Shown: piece after piece, positions 37,589 to 47,236 of the stretch
Numbering within the stretch: the first letter of the stretch is position 1
Layout: the number at the start of each line of letters is the position of its first letter
Assembly: GCF_001426405.1 (NCBI RefSeq)
Contig: NZ_LMEP01000001.1
Location: forward strand, 745,241 to 809,240
Direction: 5' to 3'
From: Streptomyces sp. Root1304
Lineage (GTDB): Bacteria > Actinomycetota > Actinomycetes > Streptomycetales > Streptomycetaceae
Length of the DNA: 64,000 nt
Made by a program: the position numbers and the translations under genes
The notes under the pieces: model-generated
Seen by the model: the letters and a program-made list of their open reading frames with translations, nothing else
Told to the model about the DNA's origin: nothing
The model's database searches: none

Positions 37589-38968
37589 GTGGCAGCCGCA
37601 CGGTCCCCCGCACGATCCGAAGATCATGCCGGACCGCTCCGCCGAGCGGGCCGGAGGGTCGGTCGCGCCCTGCACCTGCCCTTCACGGGGACGGCGAAGG
37701 GAATCCGCAAGGCGACCCACGCGCACGGCGCGGGCGAGTCGGGGCTCGGGAAACTGATCGAGCTGCACGCCGTGAACGGCGCCGGCGACGTCATGATCAC
37801 CGTCGCGCTGGCCTCCACGGTGTTCTTCTCCGTGCCGACGGACGAGGCCCGTGGGCGGGTCGCCCTCTACCTCGCCGTCACGATGGCCCCCTTCACGCTC
37901 CTCGCCCCGGTGATCGGTCCGCTCCTGGACCGCATCCCGCACGGGCGGCGGGCCGCGATGGCCGGCGCGATGCTGACCCGCGCGGTCCTGGCGATCATGA
38001 TGTCGGGGGCCGTGGCGACGGGTGGTCTCGAGCTGTACCCGGCGGCGCTGGGGGTCCTGGTGGCCTCGAAGGCGTACGGGGTGGTCCGCAGCGCGGTCGT
38101 GCCCCGGCTGCTGCCACCGGGCTTCTCCCTGGTGAAGGCGAACTCCCGGGTGACCCTCGCCGGGCTGCTCGCGACGGGGATAGCCGCGCCCGTCGGGGCG
38201 GGGCTCCAGATGCTGGGGCCCCGGTATCCGCTGTACGGGGCGTGCGCGCTGTTCCTGCTCGGGACGTTCTGGGCGCTGCGGATGCCGCACAAGGTGGACT
38301 CGGCGAAGGGCGAACGGCGGGCGCACCTGCTGACGCACGGTGAGCGGAAGCCGAGCCTGCGGACAGTGGGGCCCTCGGTCCTGCACGGCCTGGAGGCGAA
38401 CGCGGCGCAGCGCATGCTGTCGGGTTTCCTGATCTTCTTCCTGGCGTTCCTGCTGCGCGAGCACCCCCTGTCGGGGCAGAGCGCCGCCGTGTCGCTGGGG
38501 ATCGTCGGCGTGGCGGCGGGCGTCGGCAACGCGTGCGGTACGGCGATGGGCTCGCTGCTCCGCGACCGGGGGCACGGGCCCGAGGTGATCATCGCCACCA
38601 TGATCAGCGTGGTCTGCGGTACGGCGATCGTGACGGCGGTGTTCTTCGGCGGGGTGATGGTGGCCGTGCTCGGCGCGGTCGCGGGGCTCACCCAGGCACT
38701 GTCGAAGCTGTCCCTGGACGCGCTGATCCAGCGGGACGTGCCGGAGGTCGTACGGACGTCGGCGTTCGCACGGTCCGAGACGGCGCTGCAGATGGCGTGG
38801 GTGGTGGGCGGGGGGATCGGCATCGCGCTGCCGCTGAACGGCACCCTGGGCATGGCGGTGGCGGCGGCGATCCTGGCGGTGGGCGCGCTGCTCGCGGTGC
38901 GCGGCCTGCTGGCGGAGGCCCGCCGCAGGCCGGGCCCCAAGGGGCGGACGAAGGCGCGGGTGGGGTAG
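37589..38968 (+). CDS. MFS transporter
   Basis: A 459-residue multi-helix transporter with about 12 hydrophobic segments (VMITVALASTVFFSVPTD, LYLAVTMAPFTLLAPVIGPL and so on) and a loop signature GPLLDRIPHGRRAAM typical of MFS loop 2-3. The first 50 residues are an Arg-rich cytoplasmic leader. Two GTG starts fit, 37571 and 37589; neither has a strong ribosome site and the second gives MAAARSPARSED. No neighbour indicates a substrate. Confidence 0.82.
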   Translation: MAAARSPARSEDHAGPLRRAGRRVGRALHLPFTGTAKGIRKATHAHGAGESGLGKLIELHAVNGAGDVMITVALASTVFFSVPTDEARGRVALYLAVTMAPFTLLAPVIGPLLDRIPHGRRAAMAGAMLTRAVLAIMMSGAVATGGLELYPAALGVLVASKAYGVVRSAVVPRLLPPGFSLVKANSRVTLAGLLATGIAAPVGAGLQMLGPRYPLYGACALFLLGTFWALRMPHKVDSAKGERRAHLLTHGERKPSLRTVGPSVLHGLEANAAQRMLSGFLIFFLAFLLREHPLSGQSAAVSLGIVGVAAGVGNACGTAMGSLLRDRGHGPEVIIATMISVVCGTAIVTAVFFGGVMVAVLGAVAGLTQALSKLSLDALIQRDVPEVVRTSAFARSETALQMAWVVGGGIGIALPLNGTLGMAVAAAILAVGALLAVRGLLAEARRRPGPKGRTKARVG

Positions 38969-39119
38969 GAGGGGCATCAGGGGCCGGCTCCCGATGGCCC
39001 CGTGGCCGACCCCCGAGCGGCCTCAGGGGCGACGCCCCGGGTGCCGCCATCCGGTGCCGGAAGACGGCACGCCGTACCCCCGCGTGGCGCGGGCGCGGCG
39101 GCCCGATAGCCTTCGGCTC

Positions 39120-39599
39120 ATGACCGTTGCGTTCTTCACCGGCTCGCGCCGCCGGGCCGCCGTCGCCCTCGGGGCCGTCTCCGCCGGGCTCCTCGTACTC
39201 TCCGCCTGCGACAAGCCGACTCCGATCGCGACCCTGACGGTCGGGACCGACTCGGTCCACTCCGAGGCCGCCTGCTACAACGACGGCGACGCCATCAAGG
39301 AGTCGCAGATCCAGCAGTGCCTCAACAAGAAGGCCGAGAAGTCCATCACCGTCGCGATGGACGACAAGATCCGCTTCGGGGTCGACCCCGAAGTCGCGGA
39401 CAACGGCTGGACCATCTTCCTCGGCGGCCAGCAGGCCGAGCCCGAGCCCTACAAGAAGACGTACCGGACCATTCCGGCCAGCGCCTTCTTCTCCAGCCAG
39501 TCCGGCGAGCCCACCAGCCAGACGCAGGTGACCATCGTCGAGAACACCGGCAAGAAGCTGACCGGCATCTGGCACTTCCAGCTGAAGAAGGAATCCTGA
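39120..39599 (+). CDS. DUF2771 lipoprotein
   Basis: A 159-residue lipoprotein. The lipobox LVLSAC places the lipidated Cys at residue 30 after an Arg-rich, hydrophobic signal. The mature part (TLTVGTDSVHSEAACYNDG, QIQQCLN, ITVAMDDKIRFGVDPEVADN, TYRTIPASAFF) follows the DUF2771 pattern. It is anchored outside the membrane. It precedes mqnB by seven bases and may share its transcript, though no link to menaquinone is known. Confidence 0.88.
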   Translation: MTVAFFTGSRRRAAVALGAVSAGLLVLSACDKPTPIATLTVGTDSVHSEAACYNDGDAIKESQIQQCLNKKAEKSITVAMDDKIRFGVDPEVADNGWTIFLGGQQAEPEPYKKTYRTIPASAFFSSQSGEPTSQTQVTIVENTGKKLTGIWHFQLKKES

Positions 39600-39606
39600 T
39601 CCTCCG

Positions 39607-40455
39607 GTGGTCCCCGACCATCGGATCCACCGGATCCTGATCGTGACGGCCGTGGCGGCGGAGGCGGACTCCGTCTCCGCGGGCCTCGCCCTCTCCCCCG
39701 GCCTCGGCGGCCCCGAGCCGCTGCCGCTGCCGGGCGGCCTCGTCCTGCGCCGCCACACGGGCGGCACCGGGGCCGTACGGATCGACGTGCTCGTCGGCGG
39801 GGTCGGCCCCGCCGCCGTCGCCGCCTCGACCGGGACGGCGCTGGCGTACGCCTCGCTGACCGGGACGGGCTCCGATACGGACACCCGCGCCCGGACCGGC
39901 CCGGCATCCCGTACGGGATGCCACCCCGCTCCTGACGCCCGGCCCTACGACCTCGTCGTCTCCGCCGGGATCGCCGGCGGGTTCCAGCCCCTCGCGCCCC
40001 TCGGGTCCGTCGTCGTGTCCTCGGCGCTCGTCGCCGCCGACCTCGGCGCGGAGACCCCCGACGGGTACCTCGCGGTCGACGAGCTCGGCTTCGGGCGGTC
40101 CGTCCACCCCGTGCCGGACGCGCTGACCGGCCGTGTCGCCGCCGCCCTGGACGCGGGCGGCACGCCGTACGCCGTCGCGCCCGTCCTCACCGTCTCCACC
40201 GTCACCGGCACCGCCGCCCGCGCCGCCGCACTGGCGGAGCGGCATCCCGGAGCCGCCGCCGAGGCGATGGAGGGCTTCGGCGTCGCCGAGGCCGCCGCCG
40301 CGTACGGCCTGCCGGTCGTCGAGATCCGGGCCGTGTCGAACGCCGTCGGCCCCCGCGACCGCGCCGCCTGGCGCATCGGCGAGGCCCTGACCGCGCTCCG
40401 GCACACTTTCGAGCTGTTGAGCAGCACCGTCTTCGTGGAGCTGGAGCCGTCGTGA
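39607..40455 (+). CDS. mqnB: Futalosine hydrolase
   Basis: A 282-residue nucleosidase of the purine phosphorylase/MTAN fold. It reads RILIVTAVAAEADSVSAGL at the start, DVLVGGVGPAAVAAST, VVSAGIAGGFQPLAPLGSV, EAMEGFGVAEAA (the ribose-binding Glu-Met-Glu) and IRAVSNAVGPRD. It splits futalosine into dehypoxanthine futalosine and hypoxanthine in the futalosine menaquinone pathway. Its stop overlaps the mqnD start (GTGA), so the two are coupled. An insertion around residues 80-110 (TGTGSDTDTRARTGPAS) makes it longer than usual. Confidence 0.93.
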   Translation: MVPDHRIHRILIVTAVAAEADSVSAGLALSPGLGGPEPLPLPGGLVLRRHTGGTGAVRIDVLVGGVGPAAVAASTGTALAYASLTGTGSDTDTRARTGPASRTGCHPAPDARPYDLVVSAGIAGGFQPLAPLGSVVVSSALVAADLGAETPDGYLAVDELGFGRSVHPVPDALTGRVAAALDAGGTPYAVAPVLTVSTVTGTAARAAALAERHPGAAAEAMEGFGVAEAAAAYGLPVVEIRAVSNAVGPRDRAAWRIGEALTALRHTFELLSSTVFVELEPS

Positions 40456-41306
40456 GCAAGCTGAAGATCGCCTACTCGCCCTGCCCGAACGACACCTTCG
40501 TCTTCGACGCCTGGGCCCACGGCCGTGTCCCCGGCGCGCCGCGCCTCGACGTCACCTTCGCCGACATCGACATCACCAACGGCTGGGCGGAGAGCGGCGC
40601 CGACGGCCACGACGTCCTGAAGGTGTCGTACGCGGTGCTGCCCTGGATCCTCGACGAGTACGCGCTGCTGCCCTGCGGCGGCGCCCTCGGCCGGGGCTGC
40701 GGCCCGCTCGTCCTGACCCGGGAGGCCGGCACCGGTGCCGATCTGGCCGGGAAGACGGTGGCGGTGCCGAGCGAACGCTCGACCGCGTACCTGCTGTTCC
40801 GGCTCTGGGCGGCCGAGCAGGTGCCCGGCGGGGTCGGGAACGTCGTCGTGATGCCGTTCCACGAGATCATGCCCGCCGTGCGCGACGGCAAGGTCGACGC
40901 CGGGCTCGTCATCCACGAGGCCCGCTTCACCTACGGGAGCTACGGGCTGCACTGCCTCGCCGACATGGGCGAGCACTGGGAGTCCACGACCGGGCTGCCG
41001 ATCCCGCTGGGCGCGATCGTCGCCCGCCGGTCCCTCGGCGAGGAGACCCTGCGGCGGCTCGCCGACGCGGCCCGGACGTCGGTGCGGATGGCCTGGGACG
41101 ACCCGGAGGCCTCCCGCCCGTACGTCCTGGAGCACGCGCAGGAGATGGACCCGAAGGTGGCCGACCAGCACATCGGGCTGTACGTGAACGAGTTCACGGC
41201 CGACCTCGGCGAGCACGGTTACGCGGCGGTCCGCGGGCTGCTCACCCGCGCCGCGGCCGAGGGACTCGTACCGCCCCTCGGCCCGGACGCGCTCGCCTTC
41301 CCCTGA
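40452..41306 (+). CDS. mqnD: 1,4-dihydroxy-6-naphthoate synthase
   Basis: A 284-residue MqnD. The motifs KIAYSPCPNDTFVFDAW, DVLKVSYAVLPWIL, LPCGGALGRGCGPLVL, VAVPSERSTAYLLFRLW and DAGLVIHEARFTY are those of the family, including the His in IHEARF proposed as catalytic. It converts cyclic de-hypoxanthine futalosine to 1,4-dihydroxy-6-naphthoate for menaquinone. Coupled by GTGA overlap to mqnB. Confident. Confidence 0.95.
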   Translation: MSKLKIAYSPCPNDTFVFDAWAHGRVPGAPRLDVTFADIDITNGWAESGADGHDVLKVSYAVLPWILDEYALLPCGGALGRGCGPLVLTREAGTGADLAGKTVAVPSERSTAYLLFRLWAAEQVPGGVGNVVVMPFHEIMPAVRDGKVDAGLVIHEARFTYGSYGLHCLADMGEHWESTTGLPIPLGAIVARRSLGEETLRRLADAARTSVRMAWDDPEASRPYVLEHAQEMDPKVADQHIGLYVNEFTADLGEHGYAAVRGLLTRAAAEGLVPPLGPDALAFP

Positions 41307-41312
41307 GGGGGC

Positions 41313-41696
41313 CTACACGTCCAGCTGGTCCGCGACCGCGCGCAGCAGGCCCGCGATCTTGGCGCCCTGCGTCTTGTCGGGGTAGCGGCCGCGCTCCAGC
41401 ATCGGCGTGATGTTCTCCAGGAGCGTCGTCAGGTCCTGCACGATGGACGCCAGTTCGTCGGGCTTGCGGCGCTGCGCCGCCGCGACGGACGGGGTGGGGT
41501 CGAGGATCGTGACGGACAGCGCCTGGTCGCCGCGTTGACCCGCGACGACTCCGAACTCGACCCGCTGGCCCGGCTTCAGTGCGTCGACTCCGGCAGGGAG
41601 CACCGACGAGTGGACGAAGACGTCGCCGCCGTCGTCACGGGAGAGAAAGCCGAAGCCCTTCTCGCTGTTGAACCATTTGACCTTGCCGGTAGGCAC
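41313..41696 (-). CDS. Cold-shock domain protein with C-terminal extension
   Basis: A 127-residue protein. Residues 1-65 are a cold-shock domain with both RNA-binding motifs, KGFGFLS and VFVHSS, after the typical start PTGKVKWFNSEKG. An extension of about 60 residues follows (KPDELASIVQDLTTLLENIT onward) that is helical and absent from the standard 67-residue CspA type. The start is a GTG at 41696. It binds single-stranded nucleic acid, probably as an RNA chaperone. Divergent from a small membrane protein gene. Confidence 0.9.
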   Translation of the reverse strand: MPTGKVKWFNSEKGFGFLSRDDGGDVFVHSSVLPAGVDALKPGQRVEFGVVAGQRGDQALSVTILDPTPSVAAAQRRKPDELASIVQDLTTLLENITPMLERGRYPDKTQGAKIAGLLRAVADQLDV

Positions 41697-41830
41697 GTCC
41701 GTCCTCGTCCTCGTCGATGGGGATGGCACACAGCGGGCCGACCGGCCCGCCGGCACCAGGCTAATGGTCCGGAGGCCGGTGACAAGACGTCGCCGATGTG
41801 TTCCTGTGGCCAGGGAACTACCCTGGCTCG

Positions 41831-42109
41831 ATGCTTAGTGAAACCCCCGCCGCACCGGTGAACGACAGCGCTCCGGGTGACGGTCTCGTCAAGGCCGGTG
41901 TCGTCCTCTTCGCGATCGGCGCGGTGGCGACGCTGGTCACCGTGGCTCCGCTGTTCCTGGGCACGGACCCGTTCCCCACCGTCGCCTACACCGTCTCCAT
42001 GCTGATGGGCGTCGGCTTCGCCGTCGCCGCGGCCGGTGTGCTGCGCTCGATCGCGGCCCAGCGGCGCCAGGCGCGGGCCGGCGCGACCGCACCGGTTCAG
42101 GCCAGGTAG
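41831..42109 (+). CDS. Small two-helix membrane protein
   Basis: A 92-residue protein with two hydrophobic helices (GLVKAGVVLFAIGAVATLVT and VAYTVSMLMGVGFAVAAAGV) and a basic C-terminus. It starts at ATG 41831. Its last 13 bases overlap the stop end of the convergent HAD gene. Not assigned to a family with known function; conserved-looking streptomycete membrane protein. Confidence 0.75.
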   Translation: MLSETPAAPVNDSAPGDGLVKAGVVLFAIGAVATLVTVAPLFLGTDPFPTVAYTVSMLMGVGFAVAAAGVLRSIAAQRRQARAGATAPVQAR

Positions 42110-42777
42110 CTCTCCCACCAGGGACGGAAGTCCGTCAGGTCCGTCAGGACCACGTCCGCGCCGGCCTCCGTCAGCTCCTCGGCGGGGCAGGGGCCGGTCG
42201 CGACGGCCACCGAGTAGGCGCCCGCCGTCGCGGCGCCCCGGACGTCGCCGATGTGGTCGCCCACGTACACCTGCGCGCCGTGCGCGCGCAGGGCCTCCGC
42301 CTTGCCCTCGGCCCACAGGCTGCCGACGACCGCGTCCGGCTCGATGCCGAGGTGCGCGAGGTGCAGCTCGGCGTGCGGGCCGTTCTTCGCGGTGACGACG
42401 ATCGTGCGGCCGCCCGCCTCGCGGACCGCGGCTATGGCGTCCCGGGCGCCCGGCATCGGGTGCGAGGGCTCGATCGCGTACGCCGGGTAGAGCGCCCGGT
42501 AGCGGGCCACCATCTCCGTGACCTGCTCCTCGGGGACCCAGTGCGCCATCTCGTGCTCCAGCGGCGGACCGAGGCGGCTGACGACGAGGTCGGCGTCGAC
42601 GGGGACGCCGTACTCGGCCGAGAAGGCCTCCCAGGCGGCCTTGATACCGGGGCGGGTGTCGATCAGCGTCAGGTCGAGGTCGAAGCCGACGGTGAGCGGG
42701 GGCGGGGTGGGGGTGGGGGTGGGGGTGGGGGTGGGCGTAGGGGCTGAGGCAGGGGTGGCGTCGGGGGTCATCGTCAT
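42097..42777 (-). CDS. HAD family hydrolase (phosphoglycolate phosphatase-like)
   Basis: A 226-residue HAD hydrolase. Motif I GFDLDLTLIDT carries the catalytic aspartates, motif II is IVVTAKN (Thr), the Lys is in AEGKAEAL and motif IV is YVGDHIGDVRGA. The cap region has VSRLGPPLEHEM typical of phosphoglycolate phosphatase-like proteins. The N-terminus carries a (Thr-Pro)7-like run encoded by a GGGGGT hexamer repeat, which has no role in the fold. The start ATG 42777 has GGAG ten bases before it. Confidence 0.87.
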   Translation of the reverse strand: MTMTPDATPASAPTPTPTPTPTPTPPPLTVGFDLDLTLIDTRPGIKAAWEAFSAEYGVPVDADLVVSRLGPPLEHEMAHWVPEEQVTEMVARYRALYPAYAIEPSHPMPGARDAIAAVREAGGRTIVVTAKNGPHAELHLAHLGIEPDAVVGSLWAEGKAEALRAHGAQVYVGDHIGDVRGAATAGAYSVAVATGPCPAEELTEAGADVVLTDLTDFRPWWESYLA

Positions 42778-42902
42778 GGGGCCATTCTCCGGGGTCGCCC
42801 CGGGGGGCCGTCGGGGGACCACCTCGGGGACCGGAGGGCGGCGGGCTCGGTCCTTCGAGGGACCTCCGGCCCGGTTGGTCGCCGTTGGGTGCTGCTTACA
42901 CT

Positions 42903-42922
42903 GAGCTAAGCCTTACCAAACC
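42903..42922. promoter_or_regulatory. Iron-box-like site (DmdR1/IdeR type)
   Basis: The symmetrical core TAAGCCTTA (42907-42915) lies in TGAGCTAAGCCTTACCAAA. On the minus strand it reads TTTGGTAAGGCTTAGCTCA, which matches TTAGGTAAGGCTAACCTAA-type iron boxes at most positions. It lies 46 bases before the FecCD operon start, the right place for iron repression. Confidence 0.65.
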
Positions 42923-42967
42923 TGCTCGTCGCACCGCCCGCTCCCCCGCACCACCCGATGGGTCCTG

Positions 42968-43972
42968 ATGCCAGCCGCTTTCCGTACCAGACGGGTCCTC
43001 GCGACCTCGGCGGCTCTCGTCGCCCTGCTCCTCGCCGTTCTCCTCAGCCTCGCCGTCGGCGCCCGCGCCATCGCCCCTGCCACGGTGTTCGACGCCCTGC
43101 TGCACGGCGGTACGAGCCCCGACGCCGAGGTCGTACGGCAGCTCCGCGTCCCCCGCACCCTCATCGGGCTGATGGTCGGCGCCGCGCTCGCGCTCGCCGG
43201 CACCGCGCTCCAGGGCATCACCCGCAACCCGATCGCCGACCCCGGCATCCTCGGCATCAGCCAGGGCTCCTCCGTCGGCGTCGTCCTCGCCATCTCCTTC
43301 TTCGGCGTGCACACCCTCACCGGGTACGTGTGGTTCGCCTTCGCCGGCGCCGCCCTCGCGGCGGTCGCCGTGCACGCCGTCGCCTCCAGCGGACGCGGCG
43401 GGGCGACGCCTGTGAAGCTGGCGCTCGGCGGGGCCGCGATCAACGCGCTGCTGCTCTCCGTCACCACCGGCATCCTCACCACCCGGGCCTCGGCGCTCGA
43501 CGAGTTCCGGTTCTGGCAGATCGGCTCGCTCGACGGGCGCGACGCGCAGATCGTCGGCCAGATCTGGCCCTTCCTGCTGCTCGGCGCGGTCCTCGTGGTC
43601 TCCGTGGCCCGCGGGCTCGACGCGCTCGCGCTCGGCGAGGACGTCGCCAAGGGGCTCGGTCAGCGGGTCGCGACGGTGCGGATCGTCGGCGGGATCGGGG
43701 CGACCGTCCTCACCGGCGCGGCCGTCGCCGCCGCCGGGCCGGTCGCCTTCGTCGGCCTCGCCGTGCCGCACATCGCGCGGGCGATCGTCGGCTCCGACCA
43801 CCGGTGGGTGCTGCCGATGGCCGCGATCGTCGGCCCGGTGATGCTGCTCGTGGCGGACGTCGCCGGACGGATCGTGTTCCCGCCGGGCGAGGTGCCCGCC
43901 GGGGTGATGACGGCGCTGATCGGGGTGCCGTTCCTGGTGACCCTCGTACGCCGGAAGGCGGTGCCGGCGTGA
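42968..43972 (+). CDS. FecCD family iron-siderophore permease, first
   Basis: A 334-residue permease of the FecCD/BtuC family with about nine to ten membrane helices. [39 protein letters not shown] (NPLA-type motif) and [19 protein letters not shown] are family hallmarks. It forms half of the membrane channel of a siderophore importer. First gene of a three-gene operon (stop overlaps the next start). No substrate-binding protein is encoded in this operon. Confidence 0.93.
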   Translation: MPAAFRTRRVLATSAALVALLLAVLLSLAVGARAIAPATVFDALLHGGTSPDAEVVRQLRVPRTLIGLMVGAALALAGTALQGITRNPIADPGILGISQGSSVGVVLAISFFGVHTLTGYVWFAFAGAALAAVAVHAVASSGRGGATPVKLALGGAAINALLLSVTTGILTTRASALDEFRFWQIGSLDGRDAQIVGQIWPFLLLGAVLVVSVARGLDALALGEDVAKGLGQRVATVRIVGGIGATVLTGAAVAAAGPVAFVGLAVPHIARAIVGSDHRWVLPMAAIVGPVMLLVADVAGRIVFPPGEVPAGVMTALIGVPFLVTLVRRKAVPA

Positions 43973-45081
43973 GTACGTCTCGTACGACCACCGACACAGG
44001 TACGGCCACGGGCGCGCGTACGACCGCCGGCGCGCGGCCCGCCGGGTACGGGATCGTCCGTGCCCGGGGTGTGTCCTTCCTCGTCCACCGGCGTTCCGCG
44101 CTCGTCGCCGGGGGGCTGCTGCTGCTCCTGGCGGTGTCCTCCGTCGCGTACCTCTGTGTCGGCGAGCGGTTCGTCGGCCCCTCCGAGGTCGTCCGGATCC
44201 TGTTCGGGCAGTCGTCGCCGGCCGCGTTCGTCGTGGAGGAGCTGCGCGTGCCGCGGCTCGTCGTCGCGCTGGCCGTCGGTGCGGCGTTCGGCGTCGCGGG
44301 CGCCCTCATCCAGACCGTCGCCCGCAATCCGCTCGCCTCCCCCGACATCATCGGCATCAGCCAGGGCGCCGGGGCCGTGACCGTCGCCGCGATGACCTTC
44401 GGCCTCGGCTCGTACACCGTCCTGCCGTACCTCTCGATCGCCGGCGGTGTCCTCGCGGCGGCGCTCGTGTACGCGTTCGCCTGGCGCGGCGGGCTGCACG
44501 CGACCCGCTTCGTCCTCATCGGCATCGGCTTCGCCATCGCGCTGCGGTCCCTCACCACCCTGTTCATGACCAAGGGCGACTACCTCGTCGCCCAGCAGGC
44601 GCAGATCTGGATGACGGGCTCGCTGAACGGGCGCGGCTGGGACGAGTCCGCGCCCCTCCGCTGGACGCTGCTCCTCATGCTGCCCGCCGTGCTGTGGGCG
44701 GCCCGCGCGCAGCGGACCGTGTCGCTCGACGACGACACGGCGACCGCGCTCGGCGTGCGGCTCGGGCCGGTCCGGCTCGGACTCGTCGCCGTGGGCGTGG
44801 TGCTCGCGTCGGTGGCGACGGGCGTCGCGGGTCCGGTGGACTTCGTCGCGCTGCTCGCGCCGCAGATCGCCCGCCGGATGACCAGGACCGCGCAGGTCCC
44901 GCTGCTGTGCTCGGCGCTGACCGGTGCGGTGATCGTGGTCCTCGCCGACCTGCTCGGCAGGCGGCTCTTCTCCCCCGTCGAACTGCCGGTGGGAGTCCTC
45001 ACGGCGGCGGTCGGCGCCCCGTATCTGATCTGGCTCATCGTCCGGAGCCGTACCGCAGGATCCGCTGGAGGCAAGGCGTGA
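43969..45081 (+). CDS. FecCD family iron-siderophore permease, second
   Basis: A 370-residue permease, the other half of the channel. The motifs [40 protein letters not shown] and [18 protein letters not shown] are clear. Its GTG overlaps the previous stop by four bases. An N-terminal cytoplasmic extension of about 30 residues is rich in Arg and Thr. Works with the preceding permease and following ATPase. Confidence 0.93.
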   Translation: MSTSRTTTDTGTATGARTTAGARPAGYGIVRARGVSFLVHRRSALVAGGLLLLLAVSSVAYLCVGERFVGPSEVVRILFGQSSPAAFVVEELRVPRLVVALAVGAAFGVAGALIQTVARNPLASPDIIGISQGAGAVTVAAMTFGLGSYTVLPYLSIAGGVLAAALVYAFAWRGGLHATRFVLIGIGFAIALRSLTTLFMTKGDYLVAQQAQIWMTGSLNGRGWDESAPLRWTLLLMLPAVLWAARAQRTVSLDDDTATALGVRLGPVRLGLVAVGVVLASVATGVAGPVDFVALLAPQIARRMTRTAQVPLLCSALTGAVIVVLADLLGRRLFSPVELPVGVLTAAVGAPYLIWLIVRSRTAGSAGGKA

Positions 45082-45899
45082 GCAGGCTGACCGCGCGCGA
45101 GCTGACGCTCGCCTACGAGGACCGGACCGTCGTCCACGAGCTGGACCTCGCGATCCCCGACGGCAAGGTGACCGTGATCGTCGGTCCCAACGCCTGCGGC
45201 AAGTCCACCACGCTCCGGGCGCTCGGGCGGCTCCTCAGGCCGGCGGGCGGGGCCGTGCTGCTCGACGGGGAGTCGCTGGCGAAGCTGCCCACCAAGCGGA
45301 TCGCCCGCGCGGTGGGGCTGCTGCCGCAGACGCCGGTCGCGCCCGAGGCGATCACCGTCGCCGACCTGGTCTCCCGGGGCCGGCAGCCGCACCAGGCCTG
45401 GTGGAAGCAGTGGTCGGAGGAGGACGAGCGGGCCGTCGCCGACGCGATGGAACGCACGGACGTCGCCGCGCTCGCCGACCGGTCCGTGGACGCGCTGTCG
45501 GGCGGGCAGCGGCAGCGGGTGTGGATCGCGATGGCCCTCGCGCAGGAGACGGACCTGCTCCTCCTCGACGAGCCCACCACCTACCTGGACATCTCCCACC
45601 AGGTCGAGGTCCTCGACCTGGTCCGCCGCCTCAACCGGCTGCGGGGCCGCACGGTCGTCCTCGTCCTCCACGACCTGAACCAGGCGGCGCGGTACGCGGA
45701 CCACCTGGTCGCGATGAAGGCGGGCCGGGTGGTGGCGGAGGGCCCGCCGTCGGAGGTCGTGACGGAGACCCTGGTCAGGGACGTCTTCGGCCTGGAGTCG
45801 GTGGTGGTCCCGGACCCCGTGACGGGGTCACCGCTGGTGGTACCGGGGGCGCCGTGGGGGGTGGCGGAGCGGGTGGAGACGGTGGGGGCCGAGGGCTGA
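45078..45899 (+). CDS. Siderophore ABC transporter ATPase (FecE/FepC-like)
   Basis: A 273-residue ATP-binding protein. Walker A is GPNACGKST (Lys 42), the signature is LSGGQRQR, Walker B is [12 protein letters not shown] and the switch His is in [13 protein letters not shown]. All are typical of iron-chelate importers. The GTG start overlaps the permease stop. It powers the import of ferric siderophore together with the two FecCD proteins; substrate identity depends on the binding protein, which must be encoded elsewhere. Confidence 0.94.
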   Translation: MSRLTARELTLAYEDRTVVHELDLAIPDGKVTVIVGPNACGKSTTLRALGRLLRPAGGAVLLDGESLAKLPTKRIARAVGLLPQTPVAPEAITVADLVSRGRQPHQAWWKQWSEEDERAVADAMERTDVAALADRSVDALSGGQRQRVWIAMALAQETDLLLLDEPTTYLDISHQVEVLDLVRRLNRLRGRTVVLVLHDLNQAARYADHLVAMKAGRVVAEGPPSEVVTETLVRDVFGLESVVVPDPVTGSPLVVPGAPWGVAERVETVGAEG

Positions 45900-46005
45900 C
45901 GGGCGGCTGATGGGGGCGGGGCGGCCGATACTGCCCGGGCGTCGGCCGGTGGCGGCGTAGCCCCACGGCGCAGGGCCCCGCACCGCTACGTCGGCGCCCG
46001 CCGCG

Positions 46006-47199
46006 TCAGCTGCGGCGGGCTCGCCACAAGAGGAACAAGGCCGAGGCCACCGCCGCGGCCCGTAGGGTCCACGGCCATGTCTCCGCGAGCGCCGCGCCCA
46101 TCGCCTCGCCGCCCGGGGCCACCGGGGCGCCCCAGCGTCCGCCCACCCTGCCCCACAGCCACAGCGCGCCCGACGCCGCCGCCACGCCCGGGATCACCAG
46201 CACGGCCGTCTTCGCCTCGCCCGGCGTCAGCCGCCGCGACGCGTACGCGAGCAGCCAGCCCGCCGCCAGCGGCACCAGCGAACCGAACAGCGCCCCGCCC
46301 AGCAGCAGCAGCGCCGCGAGCAGCACGAAGGGGCTCCCGAAGCGCAGACGGGACACGGGGGCCGCGTCGTACTCCGCGTCGGACTCCGCCTCGGGGGCGT
46401 CCGCGGTCCCGCGGCGGCGGAGGATACGGGCCAGGCGGCGGCGCTTCCCCGGTACGGGCTCCTCGTCCTCCGCCTCCTCGTCCTCCTCCTCGGGCAGCGG
46501 CTCCACGAAGAGATCGGGGTGCTCCACCCCGCCGACGAACCCCGGGAGGCCGTCCGTCGGGTCCTCCTGCTGCCACCAGTCCGAGGTGTCGTCGAGGAGA
46601 TCGCCGCCGTCAGCGTCGCCGCCGCCACCGCTGTTGTCGGGCGTGTGGGGGGCGTCGGCGGCGGTGCGGCTGCCCGGCCTGGACTTCCCGAAGAGTGACC
46701 TGCCGGACGACGGGGGCTTCCCGGGCGCGGACTTGCCCGACGCGGTCTTGCCCGACGCGGACGTGAAACCGCTCGCCTCCGAGCCCGACCCCGATCCCGA
46801 CCCCGACCCCGAGCCCGAGCCCGCCCCTGGTCCCGTCCCCTCCCCGCTCCTCCTGCTGCCCGGCAGCCACCCCGGCGTCCTCCCCCGGCGCCCCTCCTTC
46901 CGCGGTTGCGGCACCCCGGCCTTCCGCGACGTGCCCCGGGGCGGGGCGTCCTCCGCCTCCCGCGACGCGCCCGGTCCCTCCGCGCGTTCCACCACCTCGT
47001 CCGGTGTTCCCAGGGCGCCGAGGATGCCCCGTATCGCCGTCGGGCTCTCCTCGCCGAAGGTGGCGCGGCGGCGGTCGATCTCGTTGCGGAGGGTCGACAC
47101 CAGCCGCATCCGTTCGCTCGCGGGCAGCTGGCGTTGCTGTGCCAGATCGCCGACCCGGCTCAGATAGTCGTAGACCAACTGGTCGCTCTCGATCCCCAC
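46006..47199 (-). CDS. HAAS-type membrane protein with disordered middle
   Basis: A 397-residue protein. Residues 1-70 resemble the HAAS/DUF1700 signalling domain (VYDYLSRVGDLAQQRQLPAS, RLVSTLRNEIDRRR, ILGALGTPDEVVERA). The middle 190 residues are disordered: Gly-Ser repeats (GSGSGSGSGSGSG) encoded by a hexamer repeat, then acidic runs. The C-terminal 130 residues hold about four membrane helices (FVLLAALLLLGGALFGSLVP and so on). Start GTG 47199. It is divergent from the helicase-associated gene across a 72-base gap holding an inverted repeat. Function unknown. Confidence 0.75.
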   Translation of the reverse strand: MGIESDQLVYDYLSRVGDLAQQRQLPASERMRLVSTLRNEIDRRRATFGEESPTAIRGILGALGTPDEVVERAEGPGASREAEDAPPRGTSRKAGVPQPRKEGRRGRTPGWLPGSRRSGEGTGPGAGSGSGSGSGSGSGSEASGFTSASGKTASGKSAPGKPPSSGRSLFGKSRPGSRTAADAPHTPDNSGGGGDADGGDLLDDTSDWWQQEDPTDGLPGFVGGVEHPDLFVEPLPEEEDEEAEDEEPVPGKRRRLARILRRRGTADAPEAESDAEYDAAPVSRLRFGSPFVLLAALLLLGGALFGSLVPLAAGWLLAYASRRLTPGEAKTAVLVIPGVAAASGALWLWGRVGGRWGAPVAPGGEAMGAALAETWPWTLRAAAVASALFLLWRARRS

Positions 47200-47236
47200 G
47201 GTGCCCCTCCACGGCCGGTTCGCCCGGTACGGCCCG

